Shown here: positions 22,901 to 32,342 of the stretch, piece by piece
Position numbering within the stretch: position 1 is the stretch's first letter
Layout: each line of letters starts with the position of its first letter
From: Ornithodoros turicata
Taxonomy: Eukaryota; Arthropoda; Arachnida; Ixodida; Argasidae
DNA: 64,000 bases
Reading direction: 5' to 3'
Assembly (NCBI RefSeq): GCF_037126465.1
Contig: NC_088204.1
Location: 15,878,804 to 15,942,803, forward strand
Translations under genes and position numbers: made by a program
Notes under the pieces: model-generated
What the model saw: only the letters and a program-made list of their open reading frames with translations
What the model was told of the DNA's origin: nothing
The model's database searches: none

Positions 22901-25273
22901 TGCTCTTATCATATCCGTTATCACAACTTTCAAGTGGTACAGCTCGAAGCACAGTTTTAACATGAACGCACCTCCGACCTGCGGAGCGGGAAGAGAGCCA
23001 CCCTAACGGCGCTTACAAGAAATAAAGGGAAAGAGTGTTTCGACTGTCCCACTTGTGCTGCAAGGGTGTCCGCCATGGGCTGTTGACTTAGCATCGCATT
23101 ACCGTCAGCCGTTGTTATCATTGCGACGTTTGTTTGGTTTTGCGGCGATTATGTAGAGATGTATGCTGGCCGATATCGCAAGGGTGCAATGGTAATGCAA
23201 TGCCGAGTCAACAGTTCATGGCAAGGTGGACACCCCCGCAGCACAAGTGGGACAGTCTTTCCCTTCATTACGCCTAGGCGCCGCTAGGGTGGCTCTCTTC
23301 CCGCTCCGCAGGCCGGAGGCGCATTCAAGTAAACTGTGCTTCGAGCTGTATATGCTGCCCCTGTAGCAAAACGCTGTAAAGGCACTACTCAATGTTACTA
23401 AATTTTTGTGTCTGTCAGTGCTGAAGAATTTACATCCGTCTGCACATTTATGTGAGCGACAGTTTCACGCAATGTTCTGGAATTAAACTGATAAATTAAT
23501 TTGGTTTAATAAGGTTGAAACTGGCCTGTTTGGTGAAGCATGATACAAGCGATAAAAACCGTCAGTGCAGTGGGGATGAGAAGGGACGACACAGATGAAG
23601 CACTGAAGCCTTCTCATACTTCCCTGCACTGAGGGTTCTTATCGCTATTCGCTCCGAGATCGACCTATAGGGGTCGAAACTGTCAAAAAGCGATAAAAAC
23701 CGGGCTGTTTGGTGGTACATCTAAAAGCGATAAAACCCCGGTGCAGGAGGCAGTTTCTGTGTTGTCTCTTTGTGTCCCCTGCACCGGGGTTTTATCGCTT
23801 TTAGAAACTGTCACTTTTCTAGTGTGGATAACACGTGGGCCGATGTTCGGAATTGATTTTTTCCCCCGTAATTCTTGTGTATAGCCACCGAAAGACCACT
23901 GGTACGATACTGTTCGGTTCCCCAATGCTCCACCTTCTGCAGTAAACGCTTAATAAACGTGTAAAAGCAGACGACATGTCCACACAATGGTAGTTCATCG
24001 TTTCTCCGCAACGCGTCGACACTGTTCAATCTCAGAGCGAATTAGTGATTTGGGGGGGGTTCAACCTCCTCCCCCTTGAAATCCTACCTTTGTCCGCAAA
24101 TGCACTATGCAGTGCATTTGGGAAAGAGAAAACATGCGTGAAACACTCTTCCCCATGTGAAATTCCCTCAGAACCCCTCCCAAAATATTTTTGTACAGTA
24201 CTACCTCCAACTGCGCCTCCGATGGCATGAAGTGAGAAAAAGGACGAACGACATCGAGGAGTTAAGCGGAGAGTCAACAATCTCGAAAAGTCATTTCGCT
24301 TTTCTGGCAACGAATACTTCAGAAAAGAGAAGGCCGAGTAGCACAAGGGAACGGCAACAGACCTTTGCCTGAAGCTCTTTCTCGCAACGTTCGCTCCTTT
24401 TCTTTTCTTCTTCCACTATACATCTGTAAAAAAAAATGTGTTTGAAAGAGAACGAATGTGGAAGGAACTAGTCACAGTGCATTCAGACAAGCGTAGCTCC
24501 CTAGAATACTCCAGCGGAAGATGCGCGAGACGTCATTTCTTTCTGCTGCCATGTGAGCTCGAGCGTAACGTCATCTATCTTCATATGCTCTTCTAACCAT
24601 GGGAAATATCCTGTGGGTCAGCCACAAGATACTGCATAGCACACAACAGGGCCGATGGTTGCAGCTAGTGTACGCCACTTCCAATATTACTGCGTGAGCA
24701 GTTTTTTTTTTTGCTTTTTCTTCGACTAGAATATTCTGTGTGGATGTAGTTCGTATGAATACAAGGCCATTTGCCCATCTCCTACCTCGTGTACTCTAGT
24801 TCAGTCTCCAGCTCACAAACAGTGTTACGGAGTTGCTCATTTTCGTGCTGGAGCTCATCGATCCTGCGTTGCTGTGTCCCGAGTTGTTTCCTGTGGGCAT
24901 CTTGGTTCTTAACGAACGAAAGGAAATCTGCAGCAGCAAGTTAAGCACATGCGAAGTTTGTTCTTACAACTTTACAAAATGCGTTGTCGGGCTAGTTGGT
25001 GCATATCTGGGTGCGCGGGGATTGTACTAAACCGAGACGATCACACAAGAAAGAGGGGTGGACAGGACGTCCTGCCTCCTCTCTTGTGTGTGATCGTGTC
25101 AGTTTAGCGCAATGCCTATGCACACTTATTGATGTGCTGTTGTGTGTTGTTGCATAATGGGACGGAACTTGGTCCGGAGAATTACCTGTAGTGACGTCGA
25201 AATCCTTCCTGCTCAAGCGGCAGAAGTCGTCAAACTGTGCCACAACTGAAAGGGGCTGCTTCAAACTGCTCAT
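13998..25273 (-). CDS. RacGAP1/CYK-4-like protein with degenerate RhoGAP site
   Basis: Homologue of the centralspindlin subunit MgcRacGAP/Tumbleweed/CYK-4, which organises the midzone and recruits Ect2 in cytokinesis. Exons: 25273–25186 (N-terminus), 24927–24786 (coiled coil), 22320–22221 (weaker call), 19487–19334, 19202–18901, 18832–18596, 15943–15835, 15300–15062 and 14120–13998, giving about 497 aa. The C1 domain (about 219–267) keeps every Cys/His ligand, with the last Cys arriving across the exon junction. The RhoGAP domain (about 284–450) matches RACGAP1 at DFASPTSPMVP, SLPQPS-type and LPSEYWS positions, but the arginine finger is absent: GLYRISG in the family is DLYISA here. The helix motif LKDFLRNLKEPL is IRGFLNSLNETL, and the Asn before LA is Cys. 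Phases agree through all exons. It is shorter than the human (632 aa) and Drosophila proteins. An alternative 3' end uses a donor at 14032. It may be a diverged paralogue rather than the canonical gene. Confidence 0.8.
14215..14850. mobile_element. TAAT/ATTAC-rich inverted-repeat element
   Basis: The outer ends read CATACCTGGGTAA on the left and the inverse on the right. Inside these lie mirrored blocks rich in ATTACATTAC and TAATGTAAT, surrounding a unique centre. The centre includes a tRNA-like B-box fragment near 14630–14650 (minus strand). It lies in the last intron of the RacGAP-like gene. This is a non-coding, inverted-repeat element with no transposase. Confidence 0.6.
15362..15804. 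mobile_element. hAT-type MITE
   Basis: A 443-base element with inverted ends TAGGGTTGCCACC and GGTGGCAACCCTA. It is flanked by an 8-base target duplication with one mismatch (GTTGCACA at 15354–15361, GTCGCACA at 15805–15812). End sequence and duplication length fit non-autonomous hAT elements. It sits in the short intron between the two central RhoGAP exons of the RacGAP-like gene. Confidence 0.75.
16770..16915. repeat. Long hairpin in RacGAP-like intron
   Basis: Imperfect inverted repeat. Arms of about 60–70 bases flank a short centre near 16833–16840, and both contain GGAACAC, TTTTTGCTC (or its complement) and TGTCTCAGG in mirror order. It has no coding content and is probably a foldback transposon relic. 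Confidence 0.65.
17450..18353. mobile_element. Inverted-repeat element with 215-base arms
   Basis: The left arm (17450–17664) and right arm (18139–18353) are near-perfect reverse complements of equal length. The outer end reads ACTGTCACGAGG and the inner end GGGGAGTC. The 474-base centre has no recognisable transposase. I found no clear target duplication. It lies in the large intron between RacGAP-like exons at 18596 and 15943. Confidence 0.85.
19750..20340. mobile_element. Inverted-repeat element, about 590 bases
   Basis: The ends ACTATCCTTGCATTTGCTG and its complement are followed by arms of more than 100 bases that stay paired through the GC-rich block GGAGGCGGAGCC. The centre has several related segments containing GCGCGCCATGGCAGAAGCC-like sequence in both orientations. 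Non-coding, in a RacGAP-like intron. Confidence 0.75.
20623..21269. mobile_element. Inverted-repeat element with TTAAAGGG ends
   Basis: The left end TTAAAGGGGTACTAAAATGC and right end GCATTTTAGTGTCCCTTTAA are complementary, with pairing extending through a CAAAAACAA/TTGTTTTTG block. The element is 647 bases and non-coding. Related ends occur at about 62788 (single end) and near 13613. Located in a RacGAP-like intron. Confidence 0.7.
22938..23350. mobile_element. MITE with TA target duplication
   Basis: The terminal inverted repeats begin ACAGCTCGAAGCACAGTT and remain paired through the CGGAGCGGGAAGAGAGCCACC block, about 75 bases or more. A TA dinucleotide flanks each end. This pattern fits a non-autonomous Tc1/mariner-superfamily element. 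Located in a RacGAP-like intron. Confidence 0.75.
23547..23646. repeat. Palindrome with GCGATAAAAACC ends, copy 1
   Basis: The AGCGATAAAAACC start and GGTTCTTATCGCT end pair, along with an inner GTGCAG/CTGCAC block. A closely related and tighter palindrome follows at 23721–23804, and both are preceded by a CTGTTTGGTG motif. Confidence 0.65.
23721..23804. repeat. Near-perfect palindrome, copy 2
   Basis: Arms of 27 bases pair without mismatch, from CTAAAAGCGATAAAAC inward to GGTGCAGG and back, with a loop of about 30 bases. It is related to the copy at 23547–23646. This is likely a pair of tandemly placed foldback elements in the RacGAP-like intron. Confidence 0.8.
25028..25108. repeat. Hairpin in first RacGAP-like intron
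   Basis: TAAACCGAGACGATCACACA on the left pairs with TGTGTGATCGTGTCAGTTTA on the right around a centre with GGACGTCC. It is an 80-base foldback relic directly beside the first coding exon. Confidence 0.7.
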
Positions 25274-25385
25274 GCTGTGCTAGAAGAGAAGTGATGCCAC
25301 CACAGATAATGATGTTTTTACAAAGGTGCGTGGTAAATAGCAGATGGCACTGCATCGTGCTCCCTGTCAGGGTGTTATTGGTATA

Positions 25386-25423
<38 letters not shown>

Positions 25424-25882
25424 TTGGTATCTACTCCCATCTGTGAATATCCACACCCACTACACCCCCCTAACACATATTTGGCGACATCCCTTTTTTC
25501 ATGTGCACCCCATATATTGTTCCAGCTTTAGACACATTTCGGCAATTTTGACTCTTCTTTTAGGTCAAACTACAGAGTGCCTACTGCACAAGCCCACATC
25601 ACTGCTGCGTAACGTGTAACGTGCAGTGTAACGTACGTTGGACTGAAGCACATATGAAATCTGTTCTCATTGTTGAGAGATATGTCCAATACAAAAAAAA
25701 ATCACTCACATCGTCTATCGAGGACGTTTTACCGGTTGTACGTAAAAGAGCACTTTCGGATAACACATCGAGACTCGAAACGCAGAAACAGAACGCGCGC
25801 ACTCGGACACTCTCGTACCAGGGCAATGCGCGGTTAAAAAAACTCGTCTGCTACCAAGTCGCTGGGTGCTAGGCTTTTCGTA
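25274..25882. promoter_or_regulatory. Head-to-head spacer with TA microsatellite
   Basis: A 609-base gap between the start codons of the minus-strand RacGAP-like gene and plus-strand ALKBH7. The promoters of both should lie here unless unseen 5' exons exist. It contains a TA dinucleotide microsatellite at about 25381–25424. No defined promoter motif is claimed. Confidence 0.45.
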
Positions 25883-26817
25883 ATGGCGCGTGCGTTTCGT
25901 TTCTTCGGCCGCGTTAGTTTGCAAATAAATATCGAAAAATGCTTCAAACGCGGGCTTCCTGTTTGTATTTCGAGACAGAGGTACTGTTCCACGAGGGCCA
26001 ATACCTTTTCACGCATGAATCAACAACCTGACATGTCAGAGCAGTTTAGGGACAGCCACTTTGAAGCATCTGACCCGTCGACATTAGATGTGATCTCCCA
26101 GAGTATGTACATTTACAATGATTTTATTAGCGCTGAAGAGGAGAGCGTCCTAGTCAATGAAATTGAGCCACAGGTGAAAAGGCTAAAGTACGAAGGAAGC
26201 CATTGGGACGATGTATGCGGCGGAAAATCGCTATAGTAAGATGCTCGTCTGATTCAGTGTCCCCACCATTCCCAGGCAATCCACGGCTACAGAGAAATTG
26301 AAAGAAATACTTGGTCCAACCCCAGCGAAGCAATCATCAGGAAAGTGAGAGACCTCGCTTTCGGCCCAGGCGTGGCACAAATAGCCCATGTACACTGTCT
26401 AGACTTGGAAGAATCTGGGCACATAAAGCCGCACGTCGATAGCGTCAGGGTAAGAGGACAGTGTCCCTGTTTACAAAATAAAATAAAAAAGCGAGATCCA
26501 TTTCTTTTATTGCAGTTCTGCGGCGACACCATAGCTGGCTTGTCACTCCTGTCCGAGTGTGTCATGAAGCTGGTTCATGAGAAAGAAAAAGAGAAGTGGG
26601 TGAAGATTTTCCTCAGGAGGCGGTCGTTGTATATCATGACGTAAGTTTAATAACGTGATTTTTTCTTTTTTCCTTTACCTATGCTCTTCTTTCTAGGGGA
26701 GCAGCAAGATACGACTTCACACACGAAATACTTCCAAACAGTCAGTCACTGTTCAAGTCATTACCAGTTAAGAAAACTCGACGAATATCTGTGATGTGCC
26801 GAAATGAGCCGGTGTGA
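25883..26817 (+). CDS. ALKBH7: Alpha-ketoglutarate-dependent dioxygenase ALKBH7
   Basis: Mitochondrial AlkB-family Fe(II)/2-oxoglutarate protein linked in mammals to programmed necrosis and fatty-acid metabolism. Four exons: 25883–26212, 26276–26449, 26516–26640 and 26697–26817, summing to 249 aa. The N-terminus is rich in Arg and Phe with no early acidic residues, which fits a mitochondrial presequence. Iron ligands are visible as HVD (H163, D165) and H219 in DFTHEIL; the 2-oxoglutarate Arg is in TRRISV. The segments AIHGYREIER, FCGDTIAGLSLLS and ARYDFTHEIL are diagnostic for ALKBH7 rather than other AlkB paralogues. The start chosen is the first ATG in the open exon; an internal ATG (MNQQPDM) would remove the presequence. 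AATAAA follows at 26867–26872. Intact. Confidence 0.95.
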
Positions 26818-26866
26818 TCATCGCTACGTGGAAATGAACACTCGAGTATATTTATAGACAATATAA

Positions 26867-26872
26867 AATAAA
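26867..26872 (+). terminator. Poly(A) signal of ALKBH7
   Basis: AATAAA 50 bases after the stop codon. The converging Spätzle-like stop codon is only about 94 bases further right, so the two 3' ends nearly meet. Confidence 0.8.
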
Positions 26873-26964
26873 TTTAATGTACGACACATACTTGTTCTAG
26901 CTGCTTTTCTGTCGTTCATTTTGAAATCACAGTTAGTTTGATGCCTTCTCTTTGAAATACATTT

Positions 26965-26970
26965 TTTATT
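26965..26970 (-). terminator. Poly(A) signal overlapping the Spätzle-like stop codon
   Basis: On the minus strand the coding end AAA TAA AAA contains AATAAA, so the stop codon is part of the hexamer. No other AATAAA occurs on this strand before the ALKBH7 coding end. Confidence 0.5.
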
Positions 26971-29900
26971 TAATTTCGATAGGATTTATGTATTCAACCC
27001 CCAACTGCCCAGGAAGGTAAACTGATGGTAATGCAGGTAAAGGCTTATTTCTCTTAGATGCCCTCCTACGTGCTGCATCTCGAAACGGCTTGAACGCGTC
27101 CGTATACGTAGGGATGCGACTGCTCTTCCCGTTTCCAGGATACCTTCTTGCTGGGTAGAAATCTTCTTGGCCAAATCTGTCGTCTCCTTCGCCCCCTGGG
27201 TATCCTTCATCGTAATCATCTTGCGGGAACGGAGTCTCTGGAACACGTTCCGGAAGACGTTCTGGAAGACGTGGAAAGGGTTTGCTAGGGGTTATGATGG
27301 GCCTCCGAAAACTTGGATAGCTTCCGAAGCAGTTGCAGTCGCATTTTGTGGGAAATTCGTCGGCGAACAGGCCCGCATCCGGATTGAGCGGGTCAAATGC
27401 TAGCAGGGTCCGGATGCAGATGCGCGGAAGGCAGTCGGGAATGTCGAGGGCGAATACGAGTGCTTCGCATACGAGGCTCCTGGGTCTGCGTGAAAGGTGT
27501 TACAACATGTTTATGTACCGGGTTATTGAAGATATGAATAATAGAAGCAGTGTTTAGGAGCAAAACTATACATTGCAGGATGTAATATATGCTAAAAATT
27601 CATATAAAATATTGTAATGTGTTCCAGTTATTTGTCAGTAAACCGTTAATTTAAAAAAAAAAAAACGCTGTCCAGGTGTCTGCTAAGCCTCGGAATAGGG
27701 TACTGGCAATGCATAGGAATGAGCGTATTTCATTTTTCATGGTTTACTGAAAGCAATGTGGAAGCTGAAGAAGTATAACACAATCTTTCAACATTTCATA
27801 CATTATATTTTCTATGGTGCATAACAGGTACCTTACTTCATATTGGGTAACCCTTGGGTTCACCGTGAACCACCCTGCGAAGTGTTACCGTATTTGCTTT
27901 CATTATTAATGCCCTTTTTGCCACTTTTTGCCCCCAAGCGTAGCATTATAGATGAGGTGCGCTAATTACGCGAGGAAATTTTTGAATAGAACCCGGGCGC
28001 CGGCGGTAGCTGGCTCTGCTGTATACCGGCGCTGTGCGAAACGCGCCGGGGATGCTGCTAGAGTCGCGGTGCGTCAAATATGCGGGAGGAAAATATAGAG
28101 TACAAACATTTCTGCGCCCAAGCTCGGAGGCGCGTTCATTGAGCGAAACCGTCAGTTAAGTATGCGAGTAAATATGGTGCCAGTAGTGACGATATCAATT
28201 AGACACTGTTAAAGAACACAGACGTAGTGTAGTCTCAATATTTTGGATGCGGGAGTGGTGTTTATCACACACATCAAAAAGGACTTCCGAATTGCAACGT
28301 GACATATGTTAGTCGAAAAGTCAGCAAACAAAAGCAGAAAGAGCGTGATGATAGCTTCTCAAAAAGATTGCTCGCACATGGTGTGCTCATGCACATGCCG
28401 TCACTCACAGGAGAGCGCCACAGTTGTAAGCGAATTTGCCACCAGGATAAGTTCCTGACCCTCAGTCTCATCGCATTCACCGTTCATTTGGACTTCCTTC
28501 ATCCTTGTACTGTGCGTATGGTACGCAGCATACGTGTAGTGTAATATGGAGCACGTGTAACATAACAGAACGAATGAAACCGAGACCAAACTTCAATGGA
28601 CCTATATCATGGCGGCGCTCTGGCCTTTTCGAGGCTAGCGCTCTCTGTGATGACGTCAGTGAATCAACTCTTTTGCGAAGAAATTTCTTCACAAAAGAGT
28701 TGAAAAAAAAAAAAAGAGTAAACAAGATCTTTTTCTCCAATTATGCTGTCCTTCGCAAATTGAATAGCAACCTCGAGGCAAAATTCTCGCAAATATAAGG
28801 TCATCAAGGCGAACCTTCCAAGGAACCCCTGCATGGACTTACGTGCAAATAGCCTCCTGAACACACTGCTTGTACAGCGGCGGATCTTGCACAATGTACC
28901 GTAATTGGCCTTTGACATTATGTAGGTGGTAGGGCTTGCGGGTATAGAACACAGGTGTGAAGCACGAGTCCACGACGGCTACGATACCACTGGAATGAAA
29001 GACATCGGTTGCGAATGTGCAAATTCATGTAGCTGCAACGCATGAACGCATTCTTTTCTAGGAGGCAGCCTGCAGACCCGTATATATCCTAGAGCCAGTG
29101 TTCACAAACGATTGAGAGTTTCTTTATAGCATCTATGCATACTTTTCTTTTCTTTTTTTTAAGATAGCAAGTTTAAAAGTAGCAAGGTGTCATCCTGACA
29201 AGAACAGGTCGACATCAACCACCTCCAGAAAGCTCTATCTCCTAAAAGAAAGTTTACTTTCTTTTTTACGACGAAACAGTTTAACAAAAATCACTCTGGC
29301 CATCAGTTGTACTTGGACTTTTGTTATCTCTTTCACTTTTTTCTACTCAGCATAGAAAACATGCAGCAGCGCGAACGTTATTTTCAAACGCATTGATATT
29401 GGTACGCCGTTTACCATCGCGATGTTTAATGTCTCAAATCGTCAAAATGTCTCAAAATTGGAAGAAGGAAATCGAAACAGAAGCCGTAACGCAAGCGACG
29501 GTATACGTTACGAATGTTTTTTAGAGAAAGATTCGCTAAAACCCAACGAAAACTCCTACTTACATGGCACGCTTCAGCTTCGCCGAATGACAGGAGCCGG
29601 CTCCTTCAGGAAGAGCAATTTCAGGAAGCGTCCCATAATGCTGCTTCATGATGCTCCTGAAGAAGCCAATATAGTTCAACAGTGTGCAATCTATCCACAG
29701 AAAATATTCAACCAGAGCTTACAGTTTCAGCGTGTAGTCAGACGATGACACGTGACAGCCCACGTAAATCCCCCCAACTTTGACGCGGCACGCGTAAGGG
29801 TCCAAGAGCGGGCCATCGGTATACAGCTCCGCTATGTCGTCCCCTTCGCCTATATCGAGCAGGCCACTCCGTCCCTGTGGTCCCTTATTATTCCTTCTGC

Positions 29901-30206
29901 GAGTTCCTCTCTGACGAACGCCTGGTTGGAAAGGGTAGTTGTAGAGAAGCGTCTTGTTGTCGATGCCTTCGGTCTCAAGAGCAGCAGACGACAGTGAAGT
30001 ATCTTCGTCCCCTAACGTCGCGTGATTGGTTGCGAGGCACTGGAAGATCCATAGTGATATGAGCTGTAAAAAAAACAAAAAAAAAAAAAAAACAGCAGAT
30101 TAAATGTCGATCGACACTAACGACTAGGCCTAATCACGTGCAACGCAATAAATCTCGTTGTGAATGCGAATATTGAGAAGCAGAAAACGTAACTTACAAG
30201 CGCCAT
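26966..30206 (-). CDS. Spätzle-like cysteine-knot ligand (secreted)
   Basis: Probable ligand of Toll-type receptors. Five exons: 30206–30198 (ATG plus two codons), 30063–29723, 29656–29564, 28989–28843 and 27485–26966, summing to 369 aa with consistent phases. Residues 1–18 form a signal peptide (MALLISLWIFQCLA). A basic stretch RQRGTRRR could be a furin-type processing site. The Spätzle knot spans exons 4 and 5: GQLRYIVQDP and YKQCVQEAIC, then LLAFDPLNPDAG and FPTKCDCNC, matching the family pattern of RYIVN, RxExC, LLALDP and CxCxV. Unlike typical Spätzle, about 100 residues follow the knot, rich in Pro, Arg and acidic residues, with a short LPER repeat. The stop codon lies inside an AATAAA hexamer. 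The subtype (Spz1–6) cannot be assigned by eye. Confidence 0.85.
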
Positions 30207-32342
30207 GTTGCTTCCTTGATGACTTCGTTTGATACCGAAGAGCAAATTCATGTGTACGCTGTCGACTGCAGACTTTAGGGTAGCACTACATGCAGCGGGC
30301 ATGTGTCAGCTGGTGTCCATGGCTCGAAACGAGGTTAAGGTCCGGTGGTATTTCCCCGTTGCTGTCCACTTCCTATTTCTAATTAACTTTGTGTCGTTCC
30401 AACGTTTCCTGATTCACATCCTGCGATCACAGTGCATCCGCGTGGATCATAGTGCATAGAAAGTGTGGCTCGTTTATATATCTCTGCGTATTGTACAAAG
30501 AATATGTGATTAAAAGCGAGGAAAGGGAAAGCGCCGACAAGGGCGGCGAACAGTAACATATCTCGCATGCGTATAGCCTGGTAACGGAAGGGTTAGGCCT
30601 TTGTTATATGAACGGCTTTGTTTTCGAAATAGAAACAGAAGTGAGAGACCACGCTGACAAGAATAAACTGCTGCAAGTCCTCGGAACGACGTTGACATGT
30701 GCCGTTTTGCGCAGGGACATCTAATGCACTAGCGAAAGCTGAAATGTGCTTGAAAGATGAAATAATTGGAGGTCGTGGCAAGGATTCTCCCAGCACCTGT
30801 ACTAGAAAGGTACCTTCCAAGCTCTAAACGGCCCGAAAAGCCAGCAGTTACATGTCACAGATCCTTCCTGCGAAATTTCGATACCCCCATAAGATTTTTT
30901 GGCAAATCCTGGTACTCGGCCTATAGGCCAGGGATATTCCCAGGATTTTCACCTCGGGGATGTCCCGTAGGGTGTGTGTGTGAAGCCCATATCTGCTGAT
31001 TTTGTGTGTGTGTGTGTTTTGCCGGTATTTGGGGTGGTGGTGGCAAGATTTTGGGGCCATTAAAGGGTTGCGGGGTGTTCTGGACAAATCCCTGGGGGCC
31101 TACACTGTTGGATTTTTGCATCCCTTTGGCTCCCAGCACGTGCAACTAGCCCTTTATAGCGAACGTACTCGCACAAAATCCAAGTTAAAGGTGTGCCAGT
31201 GGTTTATCCAGCATCACAAGGTCGGGTGCAAAAAATTGGGTGAAAGGAGTCATTATTACCAGGGCCGTCTCAAGGCTAGTGTGGGACCCGGTGCGGAGGC
31301 CTGATACAAAAATACTGAAAGCGCGAAAAGAATAAACACACACACACACACACAAGTAAAAGAAAGCAGCACCTTACGGGACATATAAAACAACTTTATT
31401 TCAGGAGGATGATGGGTGGGGACTTTCATCGCCGGGGGCGATACTCTACCCCATACCTAAGGACATATAAACAGAGCGTTATAGATACATATTTCCTAAC
31501 TTACAGAACTCCCCCCCCCCCCCCCTGTTTTGCATGGCAAACTCGGAAATAATATATGGTAAGTCAACAAATTCTACTAGTCCTGTTTCGATCGACAACA
31601 TTGCATAGCATATTGAATAGCGCTTTGGACTCACGCTTTGGGGGAGCTATCTTTTCCGCTTTAGTCTGTGGTGTTCGTCCGAAGCGCGGGGCTGCACAGG
31701 CGGCACATGCCTGGAGCCGTCCCTCAGTTAGGCGGTAACAACTTTATGGTATTTTTGTGTGCGATTCCGGGTTAGCACCGCGAAGCAACCGTGGCCATGC
31801 GGTCCGGGTGTACCTCGAAATAAAGTGATCGAAATCCCCACTGCAAAATAAACTACTGAAAATAAACGTTATTTGACTATAAAATGCACAGTCGCGCGCG
31901 TGAAGCTGCCAACAGCGACCTTAGACTAACCTGGACATGGAAATGCAAACACCGAACTTGAACTAACCTAATAATAAACTAACCAACGCGGTGTTCCGTC
32001 GTGTCTGCCATGCTAAGCCTAACGGCCGCTAAAATTTGGCTTTCGTTCGCTAAACGACTTGGACAGACATCGAAAACCCGTGAATTTGGGTGGTTAAATA
32101 GTGATAACGAAGCAATCGGGCATTCTCCTTGATTTTCCTTGTTTCGAGAACGGGAATTTCCAGATCGGGGATTTCGCAACCGGGAATATCGAGGTCCACC
32201 CTGCGCTCCACTTACATCGTATATGGTACGGCGTACTCGCGCATGACTCGCAGTGCATAGCATAGCGAGCGAAAGGAACGAGGTTGGCAACAACGGAGCT
32301 TAACGAGAGCGAGAAGCAAAAAAAGTGGAGAGAGAGAGAAGA
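30207..32342. other. Head-to-head spacer between Spätzle-like gene and RIMOC1
   Basis: No conserved coding sequence seen. It contains a repeat segment at about 30930–31130 with GT-rich microsatellites, a CA microsatellite near 31337–31354, a C-tract near 31511–31526 and a short SINE fragment (about 31757–31805, with TTAGCACCGCGAAGCAAC). The RIMOC1 promoter is expected just left of 32343. Confidence 0.5.

Noticed and set aside
25381..25424. TATATA run as a TATA box of ALKBH7
   Set aside because: It is a long TA dinucleotide microsatellite about 460 bases from the start codon; calling it a core promoter is not justified.
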